Position numbers and translations under genes: made by a program. Shown one piece after another: positions 45,181 to 56,119 of a DNA stretch of 64,000 nt. Position 1 is the first letter of the stretch. Every line of letters begins with the position of its first letter. A model generated the notes under the pieces. The model was not told the DNA's origin, searched no databases, and worked only from the letters and a program-made list of their open reading frames with translations. The stretch comes from Malaya genurostris (Eukaryota > Arthropoda > Insecta > Diptera > Culicidae): contig NC_080572.1 of assembly GCF_030247185.1 (NCBI RefSeq), positions 184,912,866 through 184,976,865 on the forward strand. Direction: 5' to 3'.

Positions 45181-47899
45181 AGGTGCCTTTAAATGAATAC
45201 AGTTACACCTGCTAGCAGAATGCAAGTTACAGTCAAAACCTGTAAAATTCATGCACATCTAACATTAAGTCATTACAAATGTAATTTTCCGTCATTTGAC
45301 AAATTAGGTCTTTATGAGTTACATCGTTTGAGGAATTAAGGTGAAATGTAGCGTCATAAAATGCGCGCAAAATTTTATCCGGTTCAGTTGAACGAACCGT
45401 CGCACAAAGCGTACCAAGAAAAACGGACACATAGAAACAAGAACTTTTTTCAATGATTGAGCGCAGTGGGCTTACCTCTCGTTCTATTGGCTTGTAAAAA
45501 AGACTGGACGTAATGGATTTTTGAATTTTTCACACTTTGAATATATACTAATTCAATCATTATTGTTAGTGATTACTCTTACACTAGAGCTATAAATCAT
45601 GAGTAATTATGAATGATTAACATGAGGTTTTATGTATATGTATTGACTAACTTGCTAACCATGTATATGCCTGAGTTTAGTAGCTAGCATGGATTCTCCT
45701 TCAAAAGAACGATTGAAAACAAGAGAACATTCAAGTATTTTCGATATCTTTGCCAGTCGTTCAGCAGGCCCTTCCCGCCGATGAGACAGAATTTACGTAA
45801 AAGTATTCACCATTAACTTTTTTTCGGAAGCGACTTTCGGAATTATATAACATAATGAGTCTAGAAATGTCTCTTTCAACGATAACGAACCGAAGACCAA
45901 ACAGCCTCTGGCCTCCGGTGCCAGAAATCATCAATAGTTTAATAATTTCTTAGATTACATTATTGGAATACATTCCAATAATAACTAATAGTTCATCATA
46001 CCATGCAGTTAAAATTATTTAGTGAATCTTTTCTCAAGCACATATTTGGGGCACGAAATTGAACATAACATTTCGAACATTTCGTAGTTCCTTATTATTC
46101 AATCGATTTTGAAAGCAAAATCAAGCGTCGATTCATTGTATTCATAATAATTGAAAAACCAATGAATTCCAATAAGTTTTCCATGCTGACTGGCTCGAAG
46201 CTGATCCTCAATGTTTATCACTTTGTTTGTATATCAGGTTAATGAACGATAATACTTGGCTTGTATTAATTTCATTCAGTAGCTTGTCAATGTTGAAGTT
46301 TTAGTTTTGCTATAAAAATTGCTACAATCTAAAATAATACCTGTTTTACGATATTACACAGCCAAGCATTATTGCTTCAGCAACATCAATGCATTGAACT
46401 CAACAGAGTTGGACATTATTAGCATTATAAATGACAGCTATTTAGAAAATAATCGATTTCTTACAATACCCATTTCATTTTATTCAACTCGTTTTTATTT
46501 CAACACAAAACACAATACTGCATAAATTCACGTCCTTATTTTATATGTAATTTTTGCTCACGATATAATGCCTCCGAGTCCACCGTGCATTTCTCACATC
46601 ACCTCAATACGAAATAGCAGCGCGCAAGCAATAAGCAAAATGCAGAAAAGTTTATGGAAACTTTTTTCAATTTTCGGTTGTTTTAGCTAAAATTTTATAA
46701 TTTTGAGTTGCATTTTCCGATTCTTTGTGAAATTCTGCTACAAACACTGCTTTTCAGTTCTAAAATCATCCCCGTGGGGATGATTACGGCTCGGCAAAGC
46801 AAAATTTCAAAATTCTAAAAATACTTAGTTATGATAAATTTGATTTCGAAAACTTAAGTGTTTTTGGTTTTTCGAAAATCTGTCTAGTTTTTGAATAATT
46901 GATCAAAAACGCGATTTTCGCATTCCGCTACATTTCACCTTAAGAAATGATTTTAAGTGTGTACGAGGAGAGTTGGCATCACTGGGAGTACGATGTGGTG
47001 CCTAAGTGTTGCCCTGGAAAACGTATAATTACAATGTGAATCAAACAATTTATAGTGAAGTGATTGATCGAAACAGTTATTTTGAATGATAGTGCCGCTG
47101 TGACAAGTATGTGTTGATGAGTGAAAAATGTTATTTATTGAATATTGCTGATTCGCGAAACTAAAAAATGCTCAAGCAACGGAAACTGTGAATTTCCTGC
47201 GCAAAATCAAACGACGTCAACCGATGCGAACTTACTGCCCAAAATTGAACGACGTGAATCGATCGAAGCGCGATCTGCATATCATTGTCGGTGTTATCAG
47301 ATTTATGTTATCCGATTAAGATGGAATGTGTGTTTATTTTATTTATTTTTTTCAGTAGAGGAGTATCATCTAGCGTTGTATACAGCAATGCGATTAGTAG
47401 AAGCAGGATACTGGTGAGATCGTTCCTTAGAGATATTTTTTTTTTAATTTAAAATCTTGTTATATGTCTCCTTACTAAACATCGGGGTAGACTAAACTCC
47501 GTCGATTGTTCGGGGATCGTTTGGTACATTTTTTTTCTTCGGGTTAAACGCTAAGTTTAAGATGCGCGCGTGAAGTTTATAACCGTGCAGATATTTTTTG
47601 CGACCGTGCTGAACCAGGACGGATGTAAATATAGTTTAGACGGCGAGGAGGATCCATGAGGTTTTTTATTATTTTTTTGGTTAGAGACTAGATATTGACA
47701 TTACTTCGTATCGCGTAAGACGTTGTTGTTCGATTTATGACAATCGAGTGATATCTTGCCAGTATTACGGCTGTCTATTGCAAAAAAAATAAAACACAAT
47801 GAATTAATTATATGAATTGATAACGTACCTCCCGACAGCCGACGGTCCGGAGTTTTACAAGTTTTGGAAGAAATTTCGTACTTTAGTAGGAAGCACATA
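45181..47899. other. Mostly unrecognised
   Basis: 45,190-45,330 may be the 5' flank of the SINE family (shared TTTGACAAATT and GTTACATCGTTTGA phrases with 16.26 kb). A perfect palindrome ATCATCCCCGTGGGGATGAT lies at 46,766-46,785. An exon-like piece is at 47,356-47,415: preceded by TTTATTTTTTTCAG, reading EEYHLALYTAMRLVEAGYW, then GTGAGA. It has no known similarity and may be chance. No other gene signal. Confidence 0.35.
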
Positions 47900-47975
47900 T
47901 TAAAGTTATGGTCTGGCATGCTATTTGTGGCTGCAGTAAGATTTCGGTAAGGTTTACAGGAACAATGTATGCACA
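47900..47975 (+). pseudogene. DD37E transposase scrap
   Basis: VMVWHAICGCSKISVRFTGT corresponds to the KAMVWQAICSCGKISKPFIT stretch of the 5.6 kb DD37E element. About 25 codons are all that remain. Confidence 0.65.
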
Positions 47976-48085
47976 TAATTTGTAACCACGAAGATCTCAA
48001 TGTTTGCTGACCAGATATTGCATTTTGCCATTACGCGAAATCGTCGGTATAATGATATACCACCAAAACTGTTATTTTCCGTTTA

Positions 48086-49712
48086 CAATGATAGCAGATC
48101 ATCTTTAATATATAATATTTGCGACAATTTTAGCGTGACGGTATTAAATATGGGTAGCATGACACGGGTTCCAAGACCTCCTGCACGTCCAAGTGCATTA
48201 GATTTATCTCTTTGCTCGACTTCAATTAGACTAGATTGCACCTGGGAAGTATTTCCTGATTTACACGGTAGCGATCATTTACCAATCATCATCTCAATTA
48301 GCAGTAACAAAAGCATTGCTAATTCAGTTAATATTCCATATGATTTGACTAAAAATATTGACTGGATTAAATATCAAAGTAATATTTCAAGTGTCTTAAC
48401 TTCAATGGAAGAGCTCCCCCCACTTGAAGAATATGACTTCCTCGTTTGTTCGATTCTGGAGGCCGCAGAACAAGCCCAAACCAAACGATTTCTTGGTCCA
48501 TCGTCTAAAAGAAGGCCTCCAAACCCTTGATGGGACAAAGAGTGCTCAGATGCTAAGCACGCGAAACAAAATGCTTTCAAGACGTTTTTAAAACAAGAAG
48601 GAGGAACTCCTCAGAATTTTGAAAAATTCTTGACTTTAGAAACCAAGTACAAGAGCATACTTCGGGTCAAGAAATGTAGCTATTGGAGACATTTTGTCGA
48701 AGGTTTGTCAAGAGAAACCTCAATGAGCACTCTTTGGAATAAGGCCAGACGAATGAGAAATCGTAATGTAGGAAATGAGAGTGAGGAATACTCGAGCCGA
48801 TGGATATTTGATTTTGCGAGGAAAGTTTGTCCAGATTCTGTTCCTACGCATAGCATTATTAGGGAATCTTTTCCAAATAATGGTTCCATTGATAGCCCCT
48901 TTTCAATGATGGAATTTTCCATAGCACTCATGTCTTGTAACAATAACGCTCCTGGGTTGGACAGAATTAAATTCAACTTGGTGGAGAATCTGCCCGACCT
49001 CGCAAAAAGACGTTTGTTGGAATTGTTCAACAAGTTTCTTGAGCAAAATATTGTTCCACCTGACTGGAGGCAAGTGAAAGTTATCGCCATTCAAATGCCG
49101 GGGAAACCAGCTTTCAATTAGAACTCATATATACCCATTGCGGTGTTGTCCTGCATCAGAAAATTGTTCGAAAAAAATATTCTACGACGTCTCGACACTT
49201 GGATCGAGACGAACGGTTTGTTGTCAGATACTCAGTTTGGCTTCCGTCGAAATAAAGGGACGAATGATTGCCTTGCATTGCTTTCGTCTGACATCCAAAT
49301 TGCCTTCGCTCAAAAACCACAAATGGCATCTGTATTTTTAGACATTAAAGGAGCATTTGATTCAGTTTCCATTGATGTTCTTTCAGACAAGCTCCATCAA
49401 CATGGACTTGCAGCGATTATAAATAATTATTTGCACAACCTTTTGTCAGAGAAATGCATGTATTTTTCACATGGCGATTTGGCAACATTCAGAATTAGCT
49501 ACATGGGTCCGCTCTTCTATAATTTTTACGTGAATGACATTGACAGCTGTCTAGTATCCCCATATACACTAAGATATTTGGCAGACGGCGTAGTTTCAGT
49601 TACTAGACCCAAAGCTATTGATCTGCAAAAACCATTGCAAGACACCTTAGATAACTTGTCCGTTTGGGCTGTTCATCTGGGTATCGAATTCTCTGCTGAG
49701 AAAACAGCCCTC
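48086..49712 (+). pseudogene. Endonuclease end and RT of the I-clade LINE
   Basis: The endonuclease C-terminus shows RPSALDLSLCSTSIRLDCTW and HGSDHLPIIISI, the conserved SDH motif. RT begins around FSMMEFSIALMSCNNNAPGL and includes QFGFRRNKGTNDCLALL and VFLDIKGAFDSVS (first catalytic Asp region). The PQGS motif is deleted: ISYMG runs straight into PLFYNFYVNDID. In the active-site box the sequence is RYLADGVVSVT, where one Asp of the expected ADD pair is lost by a 3-base deletion. Stops at 48,528 and 49,120. The enzyme would be inactive even without the insertions. Confidence 0.85.
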
Positions 49713-50187
49713 TTAGAAAAAAACGTTCAACGGTGGTCCTCATTGGTCCAATACGTAGGATCATTGATCCAATGAAAGTCCAATCAATCGTTCAACGGAA
49801 CCTCCGATTGCCGATTTTGAAACAAACCGTTGTACCGAATGCATTTTTTTTTGTTCAACAAACCCTTCAGACAGAGGCCCATCGTTGAGCCATTTTTAAT
49901 ATGAGGAGTTGGAGCCCCGTTGGACTAGTTTTAGTGCAAAATTTCTGAAGTTTTTTCCACTTATTTGTTTAAACTAACAATACATACCTACACAATACTT
50001 CTACTTCAGGAAGAATAACAACAAATTTTCTTTTGGCATAAAGGTAACATCTAATTTTCACACTATTTTTGCAAGAGTAAAAACAACAACAAACCGACCC
50101 AGCAAACTGAACCAATATTTCGTGCAATATGCTGTTCAACAAACGTTCAACGACCAACAAAATAGAACGGCCTACTGAGAGGGAGAG
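49713..50187. mobile_element. Insertion of unknown type in the RT
   Basis: The LINE frame breaks after EKTALL and resumes at LIVFSIKHDPAQLQ. The intervening 475 bp has no ORF worth noting. CGTTCAACG occurs near the left end, again at about 49,790, and near the right end (50,142), all in the same orientation, which argues against simple terminal inverted repeats. No clear target duplication. Confidence 0.6.
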
Positions 50188-50192
50188 CTGAT

Positions 50193-51475
50193 CGTCTTTT
50201 CAATAAAGCATGATCCCGCGCAGCTTCAGCTTCATATGATGGGAAGAATGATCCAACAGGTTTTGACTTTCGAATACCTCGGGGTGTGGTTTGATTCCAA
50301 ATGCACGTGGGGAGGACACATTAGATATCTGATAACAAAATGCCAACAAGGAGTAAATTTTCTTCAATAACAGGATCTTGGTGGGGTGCTCATCCGGAAG
50401 ATCTAATAAAATTGTATCAGGAAACGATACTTTCAGTGATGGAATATGGATGCGATTGCTTTCGTTCCGCTGCAAACTCTCATATTATCAAATTAGAGCG
50501 AATTCAATATCGTTGTTTGCGAATTGCTTTAGGCTGCATGCATTCGACACATACAATGAGTCTTGAAGTTCTGGCGGGAGTTTTTCCATTAAAATATCGA
50601 TTTTGGGAGCTTTCATCACGCCTGCTAATAGGATGTGAGGTACTGAATCCCCTGGTTATTAATAACTTCGATAGGCTAGTTGAGCTTCAATATCAAACAA
50701 GATTCATGACTGTATATTTTAACCATATGTCACAGAAAATCGACCCTTCAAGATATATTCCTATCCGTGACAGCCTCCTAAATGTCCCTGACTTAACTTT
50801 ATTTTTCGACACATCCATGCAGCGCGAAGTGCGTGAAATCCCGGAACACCTACGCTCGATGGAAATCTCAAAAATAGTTTCAAGTAAGTTCAGGCATATT
50901 GAATAGGCATATTGAATATTTTACACGGACGGATCACGAATTGAAGAAGCTACTGGGTTTGGTATATTCAACAATAATGTTTCGGTCTCATTTAGGCTTC
51001 AAGAACCTGCATCAGTTTAAATAGCAGAGTTAGCAGCAGTTCATTATAGTTTGAGTGTAAGCGTCACATTATCTCCAAACCATTATTTTCTCTTCACAGA
51101 TAGTCTGAGTGTAATTGAAGCCATTCGCTCAAACGCTGCTGGCAAAAATGAACCTTTTTTCTTGAGTAAAATAAAACAGTGCCTGAACGTCATATTGAAT
51201 AATAATTATCAAATCACAATAGTTTGGGTCCCGGCTCATTGCTCCATTCCTGGCAATGAAAGAGCCGATATTTTAGCCAAACGTGGTGCTCTTGAGGGTG
51301 AAATTTATGAGAGACCGATTGCTTTCAACGAATTCTATAGCTCGTCTCGCCAAAGAACACTTGCCAGCTGGCATGCTTCTTGGGATAAAGATGGTCTGGG
51401 TCGGTGGATGCACTAAATTATTCCGAAAATATCGACAAAGGCATGGTTCAGGGGACTGGATGTGAGTAGGGATTT
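50193..51475 (+). pseudogene. RT thumb and RNase H of the I-clade LINE
   Basis: The RT C-terminus (TFEYLGVWFDSKCTWGGHI, IKLERIQYRCLRIALGCM) is followed by RNase H with its four acids: Asp in FYTDGSRIEE, Glu in AELAAVHYSLS, Asp in LFTDSLSVIEAI, and Asp in PGNERADILAKRG. A stop falls inside RNase H at about 51,019 (after EPASV) and frameshifts lie near 50,340 and 50,905. The frame leads into KAWFRGLDVSRDF where the hAT MITE interrupts it. Confidence 0.85.
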
Positions 51476-51483
51476 CATTCGTG

Positions 51484-51718
51484 CAGGTGCGTACCCAGAA
51501 AAAAATTTCGGGGGGTGTTTCAGAACATGTTGATCAATTTCCATACAAATGGAACTTTTTATATAATTATTTGAAATTTTTTTATTGTGGAGTCGTTTGT
51601 TGAAAATTATTCATTTTATTTTTCACTTATTTGAAAAAAAGAGTTTACATAATATCATACTTTTTTGAGTTTCGGAGGGGGTTTGAACCCCTAAAACACC
51701 CCCCTGTATACGCGCCTG
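51484..51718. mobile_element. hAT-type MITE, second copy
   Basis: The left end is CAGGTGCGTACCCAG and the reversed right end CAGGCGCGTATACAGG. They are flanked by the perfect 8-bp duplication CATTCGTG (51,476-51,483 and 51,719-51,726). Internally it has short G and C runs like the copy at 35,648, to which it is related but not close. Removing it rejoins the LINE frame. Confidence 0.9.
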
Positions 51719-51726
51719 CATTCGTG

Positions 51727-52010
51727 TGATGTCCAGACTCATGTCCAATCACTACACGTTAGATGCACATCTCCTTCGAATTGGACTTTCCGCGACTAAT
51801 CATTGTGCTTGTGGCGAAGGTTACCGCGATATTGACCATGTCGTTTGGACATGCGTGGAGTATCGTGATGTCAGATCTCAACCAATAAATTCCTTGCGTA
51901 CCCAAGGTAGACTACCCAATGTCCCAGTTCGCGACATTCTTGCTTGTCGTGACGTTCCTTACATGAAACTTCTTTATTGTTTCATTAAGTTCATTGGAGT
52001 TCCAATTTAA
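51727..52010 (+). pseudogene. C-terminal Cys/His domain of the I-clade LINE
   Basis: The frame reads SNHYTLDAHLLRIGLSA, then the CACGEGYRDIDHVVWTC Cys-His motif and DILACRDVPYMKLLYCFIKF, the usual end of I and Jockey-like ORF2 proteins with RNase H. The open frame continues from the interrupted part upstream of the MITE. Confidence 0.8.
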
Positions 52011-52167
52011 ATTTTATTCTATGTTAAACTGTTTTCTCTTCCATGAGTTCAACCAATAGCCAGCTATCTTATATTAAATAAAAGTGATGAACTGATACAA
52101 ACAAACCTGAAATAGTTATAAGATCATGTACAAAATAAATGTATTTCATTTAATGTAATTTATAATA

Positions 52168-53065
52168 ACAGGTCGGCTGAAAAGTTCGTATCGTTTCTAT
52201 GAGAGGGCGCCACTAGAATTAAATCCATACCATTTTCAGTTAGTACCAACCTTCAAAAGATACGTGTATAAATTTGACAGCTGTCTGATTATTAGTTTGT
52301 GAGATATTGCATTTTGAGTGAAGCTACTTTTGTTATTGTGAAAAAAATGGAAAAAAAGGAATTTTGTGTGTTGATGAAACACTACTTTTTTATGAAAAAA
52401 AAGTGCCGTCGATACCAAAAAATGGCTTGATGAGTGTTATCCAGACTCTGCACCGGGCGAAGCAACAATTCGTAAGTGGTTTGCAAAATTTCGTACTGGT
52501 CATATGAGCACCGAAGACGATGAACGCAGTGGACGTCCAAAAGAGGCTGTTACCGATGAAAACGTGAAAAAAAATCCACAAAATGATTTTCAATGACCGT
52601 AAAGTGAAGTTGATCGAGATAGCTGACACCCTAAACATATCAAAGGAACGTGTTGGACATATTATTCACGAATATTTGGATATTAGAAAGCTTTGTGCAA
52701 AATGGGTGCCGCGTGAGCTCACAATCGATCAAAAACAACAACGAATTGATGATTCTGAGCAGTGTTTGGAGCTGTTATATCGAAATAAAACCGATTTTTT
52801 TCGTTGATATATAACAATGGACGAAACATGGCTCCATCACTTCACTCCGAAATTCCCACTTCACACACGAAATTCCTTTTTTCCATTTTTTTCACAATAA
52901 CAAAAGTAGCTACACTCAAAATGCAATATCTCACAAACTAATAATCAGACAGCTGTCAAATTTATACACGTATCTTTTGAAGGTTGGTACTAACTGAAAA
53001 TGGTATGGATTTAATTCTAGTGGCGCCCTCTCATAGAAACGATACGAACTTTTCAGCCGAACTGT
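52168..53065 (+). mobile_element. Mariner fold-back element with 204-bp inverted repeats
   Basis: The ends ACAGGTCGGCTGAAAAGTTC and, reversed, ACAGTTCGGCTGAAAAGTTC are flanked by TA (52,166-52,167 and 53,066-53,067). The arms 52,168-52,371 and 52,862-53,065 are near-identical inverted copies and include the transposase start region. The middle holds only the N-terminal third of the transposase. So the right end is an inverted second 5' end, the mirror of the situation at 39,344. Same family as 27,609-28,850. Confidence 0.9.
52345..52850 (+). pseudogene. Mariner transposase, N-terminal half only
   Basis: It starts MEKKEFCVLMKHYFFM. The first helix-turn-helix continues in another frame (APGEATIRKWFAKFRTGHMS). 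Then from 52,583 MIFNDRKVKLIEIADTLNIS and KERVGHIIHEYLDIRKLCAK carry the second. A stop follows FFR, then TMDETWLHHFTPKF with the first catalytic Asp. The protein ends where the inverted right arm begins, so Asp 2 and Asp 3 are missing. Confidence 0.85.
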
Positions 53066-53087
53066 TAGCAACTCGTTTGATAAAAAC

Positions 53088-53815
53088 GGGGCTACCACGT
53101 TTGGCATAAAGTCGTTTGGCATAATACCGTTTGGCATAACGCCGTTTGGCATAATGGTTATTTGGCATAATGGTTATTTGGGATAATGGTCATTTGGCAT
53201 AATGGTCATTTGGCATAACAGTCATTTGGCATAACAGATGAACATGCTGCTCAATAGAAATTGTTCTAATTTAGTGCAATTTTGAAAGGTCTAATGCGGC
53301 TACGCCGCATCGTTTTTAATGACCTGGTGTCCGACCTCGCTGCCGCTCGTTCGGACTTAACTGAGGGATAGCTCCTAGCTTTGGGTACTCCGGGCAAACG
53401 CCCGCAACTAGACAGAGGTGATTTCTGCGGGGGCGCTGCCCCGCCGCAGTGGCCGGCGCTTCCGACGGCGGGTCGCCGGCGCACTCGCGGCCTTCGGCCG
53501 TCTCGACCTGAATCATCTATGACGAACAGAATATTGTGCTGGCACTAAGTGAGTTGCTTATATAAAAAGGTTTCACATATTTCGTTCGAGTGTTCCTTGC
53601 ACAACATCAATCGATCGAAACACATACGAAAATTTTCATTAGATTAAAATATTGCAAATCCCATTATTATTATGCCAAATGGCATTATGCCAAATGACCA
53701 TTATGCCAAAAGACCATTATGCCAAATAACTGTTATGCCAAATAACCATTATGCCAAACAGCGTTATGCCAAACGGTATTATGCCAAATGACCTTATGCC
53801 AAACGGGCCGCCCCC
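53088..53815. mobile_element. Element ending in mirrored arrays of TTTGGCATAA
   Basis: Nine copies of TTTGGCATAA run from 53,100 to 53,234 and nine of its complement TTATGCCAAA from 53,670 to 53,803. Spacing is 15,15,15 then 16 bp from the outside inward on both sides, mirrored (the innermost right-hand gap is 15). The outer ends are G-rich (GGGGCTACCACG and, reversed, GGGGGCGGCCCG). A 9-bp direct repeat GATAAAAAC flanks the element (53,079-53,087 and 53,816-53,824). The core has a GC-rich section (about 53,290-53,520) with hairpins such as ATGCGGCTACGCCGCAT, and no convincing ORF. A 9-bp duplication with long ends points to a MULE-like or other long-TIR DNA transposon. Family unknown to me. 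Confidence 0.8.
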
Positions 53816-55496
53816 GATAAAAACAGGTTTTAGATTAACTAATGAATACCAACATACTAATATGATATTCGAAATGTATTAGGTTTAAAGTACTATGTTT
53901 TGTGGATGCCACGACGATGAAACACTTATGTATATTGCCTATGAAATAAACGTATTTATGGGAAAAAAAATGTTGAGAATACTAATCTGAACTTTTGTTT
54001 TATTTCCACCGAAAACTTGAAGCACCCATACTATCTCGGACAGTCTTTATTTTATTATAGACAATGGAATGTATATAGAAATAGAACGAGTAAAAAAGAG
54101 AAAGAAAACAATTCAGAAACCAAGAGTCATAATTTACCAAGCTCTAAATCAAGTGATTCAATAATGTTTTTGGTATCATCATTTTTTGAGCAAACTAAAA
54201 AAAACTTCAACTATGCATTGAAGAGCAGATGATTTTTTTCCATTTTGCGGTTAGATGAAGGCTTCAAACGATAAAACGAGAATCGGAGCGGAACCTATTT
54301 TATCCAAGCGTACACAAAAACGAGAGTTCTATTTCACGCCTATTCGAACAAAGTGTCTGTATTCTTGGCTTGATTTCTCGGTAGTGTACTCCTGTTGTTT
54401 TATATCTTGAAGGGAAATGTTTGCAATACCAAGAAATAATATCGGTATAGATCTTAGTTTAGAATGACACTCAGCTCGAAAGATACTGGAGTAAGGGATA
54501 GCCAATACCACAACAAATACCTAACTAAACCAAAATAACTTTGTCCACCGTTGGCTTCTCTAACATTGTACATACATTGTTCGGTAGAACAGAGCTTACC
54601 TTCCGTCCTGGTATCCTTGCTCTCGCTCACTATCACGGAACACGATTTATGTATTAGTCTCGCTCGATGGAGAAGCCCGGTAAGCCGGGATCGAATCAAC
54701 AGACCGCGATTAAAACGCCACCGTTAGACAACCTTCTCTCTGTTGTCTTTACACAGACGATTGTAAATTCAGCAAATCCTCAAACATTTATACACACCGG
54801 GGAATGGCTTTCTCCTCTTCCGTACACAATCCTCCCGCTTATCCACCAAAATCCACTACAGCACAATAATCACTTTTCTTTTTCGCTACGCTTTATCCTT
54901 TTCCGCCCACCCAACGACAACAGTATGTGGTTTTCCTGCTGAGGCAGTTTTGCGTTCGTTTTATTGTTCGTTTGCACAAAAGGATTTAATCCATGAAACA
55001 ATAATATAAACTTAGATTTTCTGTCTTCCACACGCTTTCCCTTTTTGTTTTAAATTTAAATGTATTCTTCTTCTTGTATGGATACTGTTCTTGGACGCAA
55101 AATGTTGCGCCCATTTAGGGAAACAATAACAGTTAGTTCCAATGCAGTGCTCCTAACCTACCGGAAGTCGGAGATAAGATGAAAGTTCTGTACTTGACAC
55201 CCGAGTCGCTGCAGCTCAGAACATTCCGTCTTTCGAGTAGAATTCTATCCGCGTTCAAAACTCTTATCGCATTCACCCGCTAGATCTGCTTTGGAATAAT
55301 TTATGCTGGAAGAAATGTACGCTCATGAACTCATAATTGCGAAAGCATGTCACACATCAGCTTGTAGCGGCACACTTGATCCAATTTTAACAATGTCTAA
55401 TTAATTAATCACAAGACCCCGATAGTGAATCACACGTTTAATTTCCACGCGGCACCACCCGGCTTTAAGATAATTCTCCAGCCAGCGTTCGGAAGG
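53816..55496. other. No recognised gene; probably host sequence toward its 3' part
   Basis: After 54,600 the sequence is less AT-rich and free of recognisable transposons, as would suit host DNA near a promoter. A 91-codon ORF at 54,667-54,942 has no domain. Confidence 0.4.
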
Positions 55497-55502
55497 ACCT
55501 AC

Positions 55503-55708
55503 CCCAAACTGCAGTTCGCCGACGTCTAGGTTCCGACACAATCGAACAAATTCTTCATCCCCTCCACATCCCAAAATCGGACAGCGTCGGCAGGTGGGCA
55601 GGTGGGTGGTTGGTTGGTCGGCCGCCCCTTCAACAACACCTATGTGACACTAAACTGAACTGAACACAGCCCGATACGTCCAGATCGAATACCGGTCTCC
55701 GAAAGACT
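55503..55708 (-). other. Candidate non-coding first exon
   Basis: It starts at the predicted +1 of the core promoter and runs to a possible donor, GGG|GTAGGT (55,497-55,502). It lacks a convincing ATG-initiated frame, as expected for a leader exon. The minus-strand exon at 12.6 kb needs such an upstream exon because it begins with a splice acceptor. The link is an inference; no splice evidence is available. Confidence 0.3.
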
Positions 55709-55710
55709 GA
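55675..55710 (-). promoter_or_regulatory. Core promoter: Inr plus DPE
   Basis: On the minus strand TCAGTC (55,710-55,705) matches the arthropod initiator TCAKTY exactly. Counting its A (55,708) as +1, GGACGT occupies +28 to +33, a perfect match to the DPE consensus RGWYVT at the position it must hold to work. No TATA box is evident, which is usual for Inr-DPE promoters. A second TCAGTT occurs about 45 bases downstream. Confidence 0.5.
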
Positions 55711-56119
55711 CAGATTCTACGGATTCTGGCGAGCATCAACATGCGACCATCCTGGTTTGTAGTTTTTATCTCAGCAGCGTCTGCACTTTATCAAACGCAG
55801 GATGCCGAGAGAGAATGGGAGAAAAAAGCTAAGAACTGTTCTCACGAGCGACGGAAGGCATTGCGAGATTAAAACATGTCGGGCGGCGGCCAGAGATGCC
55901 AGCAATCCGAATTGTTTATAGAATTTGAGATTCCACGAAATTTGACACACGAACCGTTATCAACAGTTTCGAATGTATGAGCCGTTGAATCGAATAAGTG
56001 AAACCCGTTTTCATAAATAGGGCAAAGTGATATAATATGTCCTCCTTAAAAAGATTTTGAGATATTTCTAAATGTATTTATATATTTTCATCGAGAATTT
56101 ATGTATTCAAAAAAATAAA
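55711..56119. other. No recognised gene
   Basis: A 43-codon plus-strand frame starting MRPSWFVVFISAASALYQ (55,741) looks like a signal peptide plus a charged tail, but nothing else supports it. It would lie upstream of the minus-strand promoter. Confidence 0.3.

Larger units (their letters stand above)
48086..52090 (+). mobile_element. I-clade LINE (MosquI-like), 5'-truncated, with two insertions
   Basis: In order: end of the endonuclease, RT, RNase H, and a Cys/His tail, all on plus. The 5' part is lost. An unknown insert of about 475 bp (49,713-50,187) splits the RT, and a hAT-type MITE (51,484-51,718) splits the segment after RNase H. The end near 52,090 is A-rich (TAAATAAAAGTGATGAACTG), without a clear long poly(A). 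The RT plus RNase H layout fits the I clade; the name is from recall. Confidence 0.8.

Noticed and set aside
53266..53516. GC-rich ORFs as a bacterial (for example Wolbachia) transfer
   Set aside because: The GC-rich block lies inside a bounded mobile element, the two overlapping minus frames have no domain, and hairpins explain the composition.
53100..53803. Spaced 10-bp repeats as a CRISPR-like array
   Set aside because: The gaps of 5-6 bp are themselves similar, and the two arrays are inverted mirror images with a flanking duplication, which fits transposon ends.
55741..55872. Small secreted peptide gene (43 codons) on plus
   Set aside because: Only the hydrophobic start supports it; no promoter, splice site or cysteine pattern, and it abuts a minus-strand promoter.
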